Positions 1 to 11,040 of a DNA stretch of 41,855 nt are shown here, piece after piece. A model generated the notes under the pieces. That model was given only the letters and a program-made list of their open reading frames with translations. It ran no database searches and had not been told where the DNA came from. The stretch covers positions 1-41,855 of the forward strand of contig JBNKPL010000006.1 of assembly GCA_050295355.1 (NCBI GenBank). The letters are read 5' to 3'. Both the position numbers and the translations under genes were made by a program. The first letter of the stretch is position 1; each line of letters starts with the position of its first letter. Source of the DNA: CBFDBF01 sp050295355 (GTDB lineage: Bacteria; Pseudomonadota; Gammaproteobacteria; Chromatiales; Chromatiaceae).

Positions 1-74
1 ATGCACCAATATCAAGTTATATCGAAAACATACATCAGGGAAGAAAACAGACATCTCCTCCCTGACGCAGACTC

Positions 75-113
75 CAAAAAAAGGGCGTACCGATCACAAC
101 CGATACGCCCTTT
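75..113 (-). terminator. Rho-independent terminator of the TPR/FGE-like gene
   Basis: A perfect 10-bp inverted repeat (80-89 with 104-113, arm AAAGGGCGTA on the minus strand) with a 14-nt loop lies directly after the stop codon of the minus-strand gene at 116. Read on the minus strand, the stem is followed by a run of T. Stem, position and T-tract fit an intrinsic terminator. Bases 1-74 beyond it show no gene I can support. Confidence 0.8.
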
Positions 114-115
114 CG

Positions 116-2398
116 TTATTTTGCAGCGGCCGCCTTTTCGTCCGGCTGCCGAAACAGGGTTCTGGCTACGCGCAACCCCGTGGTGTTTACCCGCAGCTCT
201 TTCCAGAGCGGGACGCGGGCTGAGGCGCGAATCTCATCGGGCCCGCTTTTCCAGGAGCCGCCGCGCAGCACCCGGCGGTTGCACTCGCCAGTTGTCCACG
301 CCGATCCGTCGATCGGGGCCTCCCTGTAGTTCGGGTTCCAGCAATCCTCCACCCATTCGGAAAGATTGCCCAGCGCATCGTGCACGCCGTATGGGTTGGC
401 TTGGAAGCTGCCTATGGGGGCGGCCTTTACATGTCCGTCGCTACAGGCCACGCTCTTGACCACGGCGACGCCTTTCTCTTTCAAGGTTTGGTCGGCGCTG
501 TTCCCGTATTCACACCCTTCGGCTGCATCGCCCCAGAAACGGTCCTCGCGCTTGCCGCCGCGGGCAACATATTCCCACTCCGCTTCCGTAAGCAGGCGGT
601 ACTCCTGCTTGGTCGTATTGCTCAGCCAGGTGAGATAGGCCTGGGCGTCCTCCCAGTTGATCCCGGTCACGGGACGGTTGCCGCGCCCAAGGCCGTCATC
701 ATCGGGACGGTGACCGCACCCCTTCTCCGCCACACAGAGATCCCACTGATCGTAGGTCACTTCAAACTTGCCCGCGGCGAAGATGTAGTCAAGGATGACC
801 TTGTGGGCCGGGGTCTCCTCCCGATGACCCACGTTCATGTAGCCCATCCAGTAGCTGCCCATGGGCATGACCACCATTTCGGGACACTGTTCGCAGTCCT
901 GGAATACCTTGCCGGCGGGATATTTCTTTCGCGCCTTTTCCAGCAGCTTCTGCTGGCGTTTTTCTATCGCCTCCCGCTCTTTGTCCGACAGTTGGGGAGG
1001 CTGCTCTGTTTCTATTTCCGCTTTCGCTTCCGTTTCCGACGCGGGGGCCTCGGCCACCTTCTCCGCTTCCTTCTCCGCCGCTTGCGGCTTCTCTTTTTCT
1101 TCCTCGTCGATGTTCAGGATGTCGCTCACGCCGGATGCGGGAGTCAGGAACTCAGGCGGACTGGAGAGGAGTTCCACCAGATCGGTTTCACTCTTTTGTG
1201 CCTCCTCTTCCCGTTTGGCCTCTTCCTCCACCACCTTGAGCGTCTCTTGAAGCGCCGGCCACTCGGGAAAAAGCTCCACCGCGCGCTGGAGGTCACTGAG
1301 GGTATCGGGATAGTTTTTGCGCCGGGCGTGGATTCTGGCGCGGGCGTAGTAGACGGTGGCCGCATTGCGCGGGTTCAGTTTTCCTGTTTCCAGCACATCG
1401 TTATAGATCTCAATGGCCTTATCAAAGTCGTGGCGCTTCTCCGCCTCAATGCCTTTCTCGAACCGTCCGTACACTTCGGCGATGGGACGCACCTCGGTCA
1501 GCGCCTGTTGCGCCTTCGCCCATCCGGGCCTCAGTTCCAGGGCCTTTTCATAATCGGAAATGGCGCGGCGGAATTTCATCTGGTGCGCGTGGGCGCTGCC
1601 GCGATTGTAGTAGGCCGCCGCATTGGCGGGGTCCAGGCGGATCACCTGGGTGTAGTCCCGCGCGCCGAGGTCGTAGCGGCCGAGCAGCGCATAGGCGCTG
1701 CCCCGGTTGTAATAGCCGGAAACAAATTCCGGATCGAGTTCGACGACCTTGTCGAAGTCCTTCACGGCGGCGAAATAGTTGCCCTGCGCCACATAAACAT
1801 TGGCGCGGTTCAGATGCGCCGCAAAGGTGGGGAAACGGGCCCCCGCCAGCGCATCCTTCTCCAACAACTCCGTATAGAGCCGGACGGCCTCTTTCAGATC
1901 CCCGCTCTGCTGCGCCGCATCGGCGGCGGCGAAGTGGCTGTCACGCAGCTTGGCCCCCGCCTTGATCCGTTTCAGCAACTCCGATGCTTTCTCCAGGTTG
2001 GATTTCAGCCCCAGCGCCTTATCGAAATCCTGAACGGCGCCCGCGTAATCCCCCTCATGGAGCAGCACCATCCCGCGCCCGTAATAGGCCTCCGCCAGCG
2101 TGGCGTCGCGTTTGATCGCCTCGTTAAAATCGGCATAGGCCTTGTCGTTGAGCTGTTTCTCCAGATAACCCCGTCCGCGGTTGGTCAGGAAATAGGCCCC
2201 CGCCGAGGTCTTCTTGGTGTCCGCCTCCAGCGCCTGGGTGCAGGTTTTGATTACCTCATCCGCAATGATCTGGTCCCCGAACTGAAGGCACTTGGTCTCC
2301 GGGTCCTCCGCCAATCGGGGCTCAACGGCAACGGCATTCGCCGCCATTTGCCCGGCAGCCAACACCGCCAGAATCGTAATCAATCGGCTTTTTCGCAT
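116..2398 (-). CDS. Secreted TPR-repeat protein with C-terminal FGE/SUMF1-like domain
   Basis: Product of about 760 residues. An N-terminal signal peptide (MRKSRLITILAVLAAGQ onward) favours the start at 2398, preceded by GAGGG about 11 nt upstream; the longer frame upstream adds unlikely sequence. Residues about 60-430 hold many TPR units of the type YYNRGSAYALLGRYDLGARD, a protein-binding solenoid. A Glu/Lys/Ala-rich linker follows, then a formylglycine-generating-enzyme-like fold (about 500-745) with GNLSEWVEDCW, LTEAEWEYVARGG and VLRGGSW. True FGE enzymes carry a Cys pair after the RGGSW motif; here the segment reads KSGPDEIRASAR with no Cys, so oxidase activity is unlikely and a binding or scaffold role in the periplasm is inferred. 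It is transcribed divergently from the acyl-ligase fusion gene. Confidence 0.85.
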   Translation of the reverse strand: MRKSRLITILAVLAAGQMAANAVAVEPRLAEDPETKCLQFGDQIIADEVIKTCTQALEADTKKTSAGAYFLTNRGRGYLEKQLNDKAYADFNEAIKRDATLAEAYYGRGMVLLHEGDYAGAVQDFDKALGLKSNLEKASELLKRIKAGAKLRDSHFAAADAAQQSGDLKEAVRLYTELLEKDALAGARFPTFAAHLNRANVYVAQGNYFAAVKDFDKVVELDPEFVSGYYNRGSAYALLGRYDLGARDYTQVIRLDPANAAAYYNRGSAHAHQMKFRRAISDYEKALELRPGWAKAQQALTEVRPIAEVYGRFEKGIEAEKRHDFDKAIEIYNDVLETGKLNPRNAATVYYARARIHARRKNYPDTLSDLQRAVELFPEWPALQETLKVVEEEAKREEEAQKSETDLVELLSSPPEFLTPASGVSDILNIDEEEKEKPQAAEKEAEKVAEAPASETEAKAEIETEQPPQLSDKEREAIEKRQQKLLEKARKKYPAGKVFQDCEQCPEMVVMPMGSYWMGYMNVGHREETPAHKVILDYIFAAGKFEVTYDQWDLCVAEKGCGHRPDDDGLGRGNRPVTGINWEDAQAYLTWLSNTTKQEYRLLTEAEWEYVARGGKREDRFWGDAAEGCEYGNSADQTLKEKGVAVVKSVACSDGHVKAAPIGSFQANPYGVHDALGNLSEWVEDCWNPNYREAPIDGSAWTTGECNRRVLRGGSWKSGPDEIRASARVPLWKELRVNTTGLRVARTLFRQPDEKAAAAK

Positions 2399-2432
2399 GC
2401 AGACACCATCCCTCTTTGGAATTCCGGCCCAT

Positions 2433-2442
2433 ATAGTATCAG
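2433..2442 (-). promoter_or_regulatory. Candidate extended -10 promoter for the TPR/FGE-like gene
   Basis: On the minus strand the sequence reads CTGATACTATATGGG about 35 nt before the start codon at 2398. TACTAT with an upstream TG at the correct spacing resembles an extended -10 element. No good -35 hexamer is visible, as is common for extended -10 promoters. The transcript would have a leader of roughly 28 nt. Confidence 0.35.
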
Positions 2443-2573
2443 GATTCACCCGCAGGGAGCCCGAACCCGATTCCCGGATCGCGGCCGCCATATCCGGGAA
2501 ATTTGCGAATAGTCTACGCTTTAATTCAGTGACGGATCGCAGACAAAACAGGTTTATACCACCTTCCCCCACT

Positions 2574-5399
<2,826 letters not shown>

Positions 5400-5411
5400 A
5401 ATACGCCCTCC

Positions 5412-5434
5412 GTAGGGTGGGGTCCTGCCCCACC
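5412..5434 (+). repeat. REP-like palindrome with GTAG head
   Basis: GTAGGGTGGGG, TCCTG, then CCCCACC: a 7-bp hairpin preceded by GTAG. It lies between the acyl-ligase fusion and ettA. It is a near-identical copy of the three palindromes that flank the RAYT gene at 11066-11620, so it is probably a dispersed member of the same family. Confidence 0.75.
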
Positions 5435-5479
5435 ACAACCGTTCAACCACAGACCAATCCAGACAGGCAACAGAGCAAC

Positions 5480-7147
5480 ATGGCCCAATACATCTACACC
5501 ATGAACCGCGTCGGCAAGATCGTCCCGCCGAAGCGGGTCATCCTGCGCGACATTTCCCTCTCCTTTTTCCCCGGCGCCAAGATCGGTGTACTCGGCCTCA
5601 ATGGCGCGGGTAAATCCTCCCTGCTGCGCATCATGGCGGGTGTGGATACCGATATCGAAGGCGAGGCCCGGCCCCAGCCCGGCATCAAGGTGGGCTACCT
5701 GCCCCAGGAGCCGCAACTGGATCCGGCAAAGGACGTGCGCGGCAACGTGGAGGAGGCCCTGGGCCATGTAAAAGAGGCCCTGGTGGAGTTAGACAAGGTG
5801 TACGCCGCCTATGCGGAGCCGGACGCCGATTTCGACGCCCTGGCCAAGCGCCAGGCGGAGCTGGAGAACATCGTCCAGGCCAGCGACGGCCACAACCTGG
5901 ACCGCACCCTGGAGGTGGCCGCCGACGCCCTGCGCCTGCCGCCCTGGGATGCGGACGTGTCCAAACTCTCGGGCGGCGAGCGCCGCCGCGTGGCGCTGTG
6001 CAAGCTGCTGCTGTCGAAGCCCGACATGCTGCTGCTGGACGAACCCACCAACCACCTGGACGCCGAATCGGTGGCCTGGCTGGAGCGCTTCCTCCACGAC
6101 TACCCCGGCACCGTGGTGGCGGTCACCCACGACCGCTATTTCCTGGACAACGTGGCGGGCTGGATTCTGGAGCTGGACCGCGGCTACGGCATTCCCTGGG
6201 AGGGCAACTACTCCTCCTGGCTGGAACAGAAGGAGCAGCGTCTGGAGCAGGAGCAGAAGCAGGAGGCGGCCCGCATCAAGACCATGAAGCACGAACTGGA
6301 GTGGGTGCGCTCCAACCCCAAGGGACGCCACGCCAAGAGCAAGGCGCGCCTGCAGCGCTTCGATGAACTGCAGAGCCAGGAGTTCCAGAAACGCAACGAG
6401 ACCAACGAGATCTACATCCCGCCCGGCGAGCGGCTGGGGGATCTGGTGATCGAGGCCAAGGGACTGAAAAAGGCCTTTGGCGAGCAGGTGCTGTACGAGG
6501 ACCTGAGCTTCAACCTGCCCAAGGGCGGCATCGTGGGCGTCATCGGCCCCAACGGCGCGGGCAAGACCACCCTGTTCCGCATGATCACGGGCGAGGAGCA
6601 GCCGGACGGCGGCGAACTGCGCGTGGGCGAGACGGTGCAGGTGGCCTATGTGGACCAGTCCCGCGACGCTCTGGACAACAGCAAGACCGCCTGGGAAGAG
6701 GTCTCGGGCGGCGCCGACATCATCACCGTGGGCAAATACGAACTCAACTCCCGCGCCTGGCTGAGCCGTTTCAATTTCAAGGGCACCGACCAGCAAAAAC
6801 GAGTGGGCGACCTCTCGGGCGGGGAGCGCAACCGCCTGCATCTGGCCAAGCTGCTGCAGAGCGGCGGCAACCTGCTGCTATTGGACGAACCCACCAACGA
6901 CCTGGACGTGGAGACCCTGCGCGCCCTGGAAGAGGCGCTGCTCACCTACCCCGGCTGCGCCGTGATCATCTCCCATGACCGCTGGTTCCTGGACCGCATC
7001 GCCACCCACATCCTCGCCTTCGAGGGGGACTCCGAGACGGTCTGGTTCGAGGGCAACTATGCGGATTACGAGGCGGACCGCAAGCGGCGGCTGGGGGCGG
7101 AGGCGGATCAGCCGCACCGCATCAAGTACAAGCGGATCGACGCGTAA
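5480..7147 (+). CDS. ettA: Energy-dependent translational throttle protein EttA (ABC-F)
   Basis: Product of 555 residues, the same length as E. coli EttA when started at the ATG at 5480 (MAQYIYTMNRVGKIVPPKR). It has two ABC ATPase domains in tandem and no membrane segments. The first has GLNGAGKSS, LSGGERRRVAL and LLLDEPTNHLD; the second has GPNGAGKTT, LSGGERNRLHLAK and LLLLDEPTNDLD. Between them is the charged linker typical of ABC-F proteins. EttA binds the ribosomal E site and gates entry into elongation according to the ATP/ADP ratio. The gene appears to be a single unit: a REP-like palindrome lies upstream and a convergent histidine kinase gene lies downstream, separated by a large inverted repeat. 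Confidence 0.95.
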   Translation: MAQYIYTMNRVGKIVPPKRVILRDISLSFFPGAKIGVLGLNGAGKSSLLRIMAGVDTDIEGEARPQPGIKVGYLPQEPQLDPAKDVRGNVEEALGHVKEALVELDKVYAAYAEPDADFDALAKRQAELENIVQASDGHNLDRTLEVAADALRLPPWDADVSKLSGGERRRVALCKLLLSKPDMLLLDEPTNHLDAESVAWLERFLHDYPGTVVAVTHDRYFLDNVAGWILELDRGYGIPWEGNYSSWLEQKEQRLEQEQKQEAARIKTMKHELEWVRSNPKGRHAKSKARLQRFDELQSQEFQKRNETNEIYIPPGERLGDLVIEAKGLKKAFGEQVLYEDLSFNLPKGGIVGVIGPNGAGKTTLFRMITGEEQPDGGELRVGETVQVAYVDQSRDALDNSKTAWEEVSGGADIITVGKYELNSRAWLSRFNFKGTDQQKRVGDLSGGERNRLHLAKLLQSGGNLLLLDEPTNDLDVETLRALEEALLTYPGCAVIISHDRWFLDRIATHILAFEGDSETVWFEGNYADYEADRKRRLGAEADQPHRIKYKRIDA

Positions 7148-7158
7148 GAACCTGCTCT

Positions 7159-7200
7159 GGTAGGCGCCCTGGCCGCCGTGGGCCGATAAAGGCGCCTACC
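7159..7200. repeat. 10-bp inverted repeat between convergent genes
   Basis: GGTAGGCGCC at 7159-7168 is repeated exactly in inverse at 7191-7200, with 22 bp between that contain a further GGCC/GGCC pair. It follows ettA by 11 bp and its right arm contains the TAG stop codon of the histidine kinase on the other strand. It could act as a bidirectional transcription-end or 3'-protecting hairpin. There is no T-tract, so intrinsic termination is uncertain. Confidence 0.6.
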
Positions 7201-8506
7201 CTTCTTCGGGGTGCAATGGCAGTTCGATCTCAACCAGCGTACCCTCGCCGGGCGTGCTGTGGATGGTAAGTGTCCCGCCATGGGCCTCGGTGATCATGCG
7301 GCAAAGATAGAGCCCGAGGCCGTAGCCGCCGGTCTCCCGCTGCCGCGCCGGGTCCACGCGGTAGAAGGGTTCGGTGAGATGGGGCAGGTGCTGTTCCTCA
7401 ATGCCGCTGCCGAAGTCCCGCACCTGAATGGTGATCTTGCCATTTTCCTGCTGCAACAGAAGCTGCGGGGATTCCCCCTCTTGCGGGGAGTGCCGCAGGG
7501 CATTCTCGAGCAGGTTTTTCAGCATCAGCCGTAGACGAGAGGTGTCCACAAAGGCGCTCACCGCTTCGGCCGGCAACTGCAGCTGTATGGGTTGGCTTTC
7601 GAAATAGGTGGCGATCACCCCATGCACCAGATCATTGAGAGAGATCTGTTCCCGATTCAGCGCATGGTGGCGCGTGCTCAACCGCTCGGTCTCCAGCAGT
7701 TCCTCAATCAGCTTCTCCATCTCGTCCAGATCGCGGTTGATCTCCTGGCGGGTAGCGGCGTCATCCAGCAAGCCGAGAGAGACCTTGGCCCGGGTCAGCG
7801 GGGAGCGGAGTTCATGACTGATGGCCAGAAGCAGTTGCCGCTTGGCATCCAGCATCTGCTGGATGTCGTCGGCCATGGCGTTGATGCTGGTGGCCAGTTC
7901 CCCCAGTTCGTCCTTGCGGTCGATTTCGATACGGTGGGCCAAATCGCCGGAACCGAACCGTTTGACGCCGTCCCGGATGGCGTCGATGGGGGAGAACAGC
8001 CGCCGGGTGGCGTAGTAGAGGAGCACCAGCAGCAACAGCAGTACGCCGATGCCGATGATCCCCCGCCATTTGGCCTGCTGGCGAATATCGCGCACCGAAA
8101 AGGCGATGGCGTATCCGCCCTCCCTGCTCACCAGATATTCGCGGCCATCCAGATCACCCAGGATGTAGCGAATCCCATTGCGGAAAAAAGTGCGGTACGG
8201 GCGGAGCTGGCGGAGGTCTATCGGCTTGCCGTCGGATGCCCAGTCGATGCCGGGGCCGCGGATATAGATTTCTACCGGCAGTTTTTTTGCGATCTGCTCC
8301 GCCTTGCTCGGATCGGGCGGGATGCCTATATCGTTGCGGATATACTCCATGTAGTGGTGCATATGGGGGCGGATGTTTTCCTTGAAATGGGCGCGGAAGG
8401 CGGCGCCTATACCCCCACCAGCGAACAGCGCCAGTAGTAACGCCATCAGCAGAAACAGCAGAACCAGTTTTCCCGACAGGGACCGAAAAGGCGCCAAACG
8501 CTTCAT
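7196..8506 (-). CDS. cpxA: Sensor histidine kinase, CpxA-like
   Basis: Product of 436 residues from the ATG at 8506, which overlaps the stop of the regulator gene in an ATGA junction and has GGGGAG upstream; this implies translational coupling. An N-terminal membrane helix (LVLLFLLMALLLALFAGG), a periplasmic sensor of about 120 residues, a second helix (IIGIGVLLLLLVLLYYA) and a HAMP segment precede the kinase core. The H-box is AISHELRSPLTRAK with His231, followed by the N-box NLLENALRHS, DFGSGIEE and GYGLGLYL. It is a classical inner-membrane kinase/phosphatase. The regulator next to it and a Spy/CpxP-like periplasmic protein in the same operon argue for envelope-stress sensing; orthology with E. 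coli CpxA is inferred, not proved. Confidence 0.85.
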   Translation of the reverse strand: MKRLAPFRSLSGKLVLLFLLMALLLALFAGGGIGAAFRAHFKENIRPHMHHYMEYIRNDIGIPPDPSKAEQIAKKLPVEIYIRGPGIDWASDGKPIDLRQLRPYRTFFRNGIRYILGDLDGREYLVSREGGYAIAFSVRDIRQQAKWRGIIGIGVLLLLLVLLYYATRRLFSPIDAIRDGVKRFGSGDLAHRIEIDRKDELGELATSINAMADDIQQMLDAKRQLLLAISHELRSPLTRAKVSLGLLDDAATRQEINRDLDEMEKLIEELLETERLSTRHHALNREQISLNDLVHGVIATYFESQPIQLQLPAEAVSAFVDTSRLRLMLKNLLENALRHSPQEGESPQLLLQQENGKITIQVRDFGSGIEEQHLPHLTEPFYRVDPARQRETGGYGLGLYLCRMITEAHGGTLTIHSTPGEGTLVEIELPLHPEEG

Positions 8507-9177
8507 TCGCTTCTCCCCACGAAACAGTAGCCGCTGCCGCGGATGGTCTTGATGCACTCCAGCGGTTTGAGCTTTTGCCGCAGCCTGCTGACCAGGATAT
8601 CCACGGAGCGGGTAAAGAGATCGGCCTCGATTCCCCTTAGCTGGTTCAGGATCTCATCACGGCTGAAGGTCTTGCCCGGATTTGCCGCCAGCAGCTCCAG
8701 CAGTTTGTATTCCATGCTGCTTAGTTCGAGCGGTTGTTCGGCGATGGCCGCTTCCCGCAACTCGGTATCAATGGTGAGATCGCCGAAACGGATGCGGGAG
8801 CCCGCTGCCCCGTGATGCGCGGTGCGCTTGAGGATGCTCTGGATGCGGGCCACCAGTTCCCGGGGTTCGAAGGGTTTGGGCAGGTAGTCGTCGGCGCCCA
8901 GCTCCAGCCCCACCACCCGGTCCATTACCTCGCCGCGGGCGGTAAGCATAATGATAGGGACCTCGCTCTTCTTGCGAATCTCCTTGCACACCTCAAACCC
9001 GTCCATCTCGGGCAGCATCACATCCAGGATCACCAGATCGAAACCGCCCTGCGTCAGCTTTTGCAGGCCGGCGCTGGGGCGCAGGGCGCTCTCCAGCTTC
9101 AGGTCGTGGCGCTCAAAATAACGGCTGAGCAGATCGCCCAGCCGTTCGTCATCGTCGATCAGGAGTATGTTGTGCAT
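8503..9177 (-). CDS. cpxR: Response regulator, OmpR/CpxR family
   Basis: Product of 224 residues from the ATG at 9177 (MHNILLIDDDERLGD). The receiver domain has the acidic pair DDD at 8-10, the phospho-acceptor Asp52 in LVILDVMLPEMDG, the Thr in MLTARG and the Lys in LPKPFEPREL. A winged-helix DNA-binding domain follows (LELLAANPGKTFSRDEIL, SVDILVSRLRQKL). The sequence is CpxR-like throughout. It sits between the Spy/CpxP-like gene and the kinase gene and overlaps the kinase by 4 nt. Some longer starts exist upstream but they run through the intergenic hairpin and lack receiver homology. Confidence 0.88.
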   Translation of the reverse strand: MHNILLIDDDERLGDLLSRYFERHDLKLESALRPSAGLQKLTQGGFDLVILDVMLPEMDGFEVCKEIRKKSEVPIIMLTARGEVMDRVVGLELGADDYLPKPFEPRELVARIQSILKRTAHHGAAGSRIRFGDLTIDTELREAAIAEQPLELSSMEYKLLELLAANPGKTFSRDEILNQLRGIEADLFTRSVDILVSRLRQKLKPLECIKTIRGSGYCFVGRSE

Positions 9178-9202
9178 AACCGATAGATTACCCCATGCGG
9201 CT

Positions 9203-9230
9203 CTCTTGAGGGAGCCCGCTCCCTCAAGAG
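9203..9230 (-). promoter_or_regulatory. Perfect 12-bp hairpin in the cpxP-cpxR intergenic space
   Basis: CTCTTGAGGGAG at 9203-9214 pairs exactly with 9219-9230 across a 4-nt loop. It lies between the stop of the Spy/CpxP-like gene and the start of the regulator. On the minus strand it is not followed by a T-run, so it is more likely an mRNA-processing or stabilising hairpin, or a partial attenuator that lets the first gene be made in excess over the regulator and kinase. Confidence 0.7.
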
Positions 9231-9243
9231 AAATCACAGCAGG

Positions 9244-9819
9244 TTACATCATGACTGGGCGTTCCCCATCGAAACGACGCGGACCTTCCTCACTGCTGTA
9301 TCCGAACGCCGGACCCTCTTCCAGCTGAAAAGAGGTGCGCTCTCTCTTGCCGTCCTTTCTGGATTTATCCCGATCGCAGTCTTTGCGCCGCTCCATCCGG
9401 TCCTGAATGGTCTCGCGCAGGGTCTTTTGCTGTTCCGGAGACAGGCTGTCATAGAAGCCCGCGATGGCGGCGATCACCTTCGGCGCCTCCGCCTTCATGG
9501 CGTCACCCCGTTCTGTCAGCAGCCCCATGGCCTTGTTCTGATCAAGGGTGGGCTGGTCCAGCAACGCCATCAGTTGATCTTTTTTGTCCTTGCGCTGCTC
9601 GCGCATGTTTTCCCGCGCGGTCTTGATGGCGTCCTTAACGCCGTTGAGTTTTTCCACCTGGGCCTCAGTGAGCTCCAGTTTGTCGGTGACCCGGTCAATC
9701 ATCCGCCCGGCGAATGCGTCCGGGCTGTAGTCTCTGTATCCGGGACCGGCAACAGCCAGGGTGCTGATCAGGGCGATACCTCCCACAGAGGCTATAATCC
9801 ATTTGGATGCGGTTTTCAT
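9244..9819 (-). CDS. cpxP: Spy/CpxP-family periplasmic stress protein
   Basis: Product of 191 residues with an N-terminal signal peptide (MKTASKWIIASVGGIALIS, then LAVAG). The mature part is helical and highly charged and carries LTEAQVEKLN near residue 50 and LSPEQQKTLRETI near residue 130, matching the two LTxxQ motifs of the Spy/CpxP family. Such proteins are periplasmic chaperones or inhibitors of the CpxA sensor. The C-terminal 45 residues are rich in charge and Gly and have no motif I know. GAGGAA lies 8 nt before the ATG. It is the first gene of a same-strand operon with the CpxRA-like pair; in E. coli cpxP is divergent from cpxRA. Confidence 0.85.
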   Translation of the reverse strand: MKTASKWIIASVGGIALISTLAVAGPGYRDYSPDAFAGRMIDRVTDKLELTEAQVEKLNGVKDAIKTARENMREQRKDKKDQLMALLDQPTLDQNKAMGLLTERGDAMKAEAPKVIAAIAGFYDSLSPEQQKTLRETIQDRMERRKDCDRDKSRKDGKRERTSFQLEEGPAFGYSSEEGPRRFDGERPVMM

Positions 9820-9854
9820 GTATGGTTCCTCACTAGGTTGTTTCTACAGGTTAA

Positions 9855-9920
9855 AGATTAGGGGGGAACCGGCCGAGAAGCCTTTCATTGGGGTAACGGA
9901 ATGTTTCGCTTTGTAACGGA
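9855..9920 (-). promoter_or_regulatory. Candidate activator site and -10 for the cpxP-R-A operon
   Basis: The 8-mer GTAACGGA occurs at 9893-9900 and again at 9913-9920, exactly 20 bp apart, that is two helical turns. On the minus strand both read TCCGTTAC and sit about 75-100 nt before the start codon at 9819. A possible -10 (TAATCT) lies at 9860-9855 with no good -35, as expected for an activated promoter. Two repeats in this position are typical of OmpR-family regulators, so autoregulation by the CpxR-like protein is inferred. Confidence 0.45.
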
Positions 9921-10039
9921 TGAGATTTGGGGGTGCCGGGTGTTTTCCGCCCTGTTCCATCTTGATTTCCCTAGCTCACCGGGTAGCATGAGATCAGCAT
10001 GCTATTTTTTTCAATTCTCACAACAGGTTGCCGGAAATC

Positions 10040-10933
10040 ATGAGTGACAAAAAAAAATCCAGCAAAAAGAAGACCGAGTTGATTGAAGGCACCGCTCTGC
10101 GAAATGCCGACAATCAGAAGAAAAAGGGATATACCCCGGTCTGGATAAAGGATTGGCATCTGGAATATGAGATGGAACTGCGCAAGATGCAGATCGAACT
10201 CATGAAGCTCCAGAAGCATATGAAGAATACGGGGGAGCGCGTGTTGGCGATTTTTGAGGGCCGGGACGCCGCCGGAAAGGGCGGCACCATCAAGCGCATC
10301 ATCGCCCACCTGAATCCTCGCAACACCCGCGTGGTCGCGCTGACCAAGCCCAATGAAACGGAAGTCACCCAGTGGTATTTCCAGCGCTATGTCTCCCACC
10401 TACCCGCCGCCGGGGAGATCGTCCTTTTCGACCGCAGCTGGTACAACCGGGCCATGGTGGAGCCGGTGATGGGCTTCTGCAGCGACGAACAGAACAAGCG
10501 CTTTCTCAAGGATGTGCCGCAGCTGGAGGAACTGCTGGTCAAGGACGGCATCAAGCTGTTCAAGTTCTATTTCTCCGTATCCAAGGACGTACAGAAGGAG
10601 CGGTTCGACTCGCGCAAGACCGATCCCCTGAAACACTACAAGCTGTCACCCGTGGATAACCTGGCGCAGACCTACTGGGATCAATATTCGGTGCGTAAAT
10701 TCCAGATGCTTTCCGAGACCAACCGAACCATCGCGCCCTGGACCATCATCCGTTCCGACAACAAAAAGAAGGCCCGCATCAGCTGCATGAAGGCGATCCT
10801 TTCTCAAATGGAGTATGTGGATAAGTTACCGGAAGAGGAACTCATACCGGACCCGGAGATTGTTATTTCCGGGATCGACGAACTGAAGCACATGGAAGAG
10901 TACATTATGAACCCGGAGAAACTCCGCGGGTAA
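10040..10933 (+). CDS. ppk2: Polyphosphate kinase 2 (PPK2, class I-like)
   Basis: Product of 297 residues from the ATG at 10040, with GGAA just upstream; an upstream TTG in frame would add only four residues. The N-terminus is Lys-rich (MSDKKKSSKKK). The Walker A motif is FEGRDAAGKGGTIKRI and the Walker B region is IVLFDRSWYNRAMVEPVMGF; both and the overall length match single-domain PPK2 proteins. Such enzymes transfer phosphate between polyphosphate and nucleoside di- or triphosphates, usually working toward NTP synthesis. The gene stands alone between the Cpx-like operon (divergent) and the RAYT unit, with a terminator-like hairpin after it. The subclass is judged from motifs only. Confidence 0.92.
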   Translation: MSDKKKSSKKKTELIEGTALRNADNQKKKGYTPVWIKDWHLEYEMELRKMQIELMKLQKHMKNTGERVLAIFEGRDAAGKGGTIKRIIAHLNPRNTRVVALTKPNETEVTQWYFQRYVSHLPAAGEIVLFDRSWYNRAMVEPVMGFCSDEQNKRFLKDVPQLEELLVKDGIKLFKFYFSVSKDVQKERFDSRKTDPLKHYKLSPVDNLAQTYWDQYSVRKFQMLSETNRTIAPWTIIRSDNKKKARISCMKAILSQMEYVDKLPEEELIPDPEIVISGIDELKHMEEYIMNPEKLRG

Positions 10934-10989
10934 AACAAAACTTTCGACCTCCACCTATCAGTTTGTTACGAATCGGCAGCTGATTTCGC

Positions 10990-11014
10990 AACCCATCAAG
11001 GTGGGTTTTCTTTT
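10990..11014 (+). terminator. Probable terminator after ppk2
   Basis: AACCCA (10990-10995) pairs with TGGGTT (11002-11007) across a 6-nt loop and is followed by TTCTTTT. It lies about 57 bp after the ppk2 stop. The stem is short but the T-tract is good. Confidence 0.6.
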
Positions 11015-11040
11015 CATGCTTCCTACTCAGGGGATCAGCA

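Noticed and set aside
1..459. Plus-strand frame at the left edge
   Set aside because: Mostly antisense to the end of the TPR/FGE-like gene and crosses its terminator; the sequence is Arg/Pro-rich without motifs.
380..2512. Long plus-strand frame of 710 codons
   Set aside because: It runs fully antisense to the TPR/FGE-like gene, has low-complexity Leu/Arg/Gly-rich sequence and no domain; the minus-strand frame has signal peptide, TPRs and an FGE fold.
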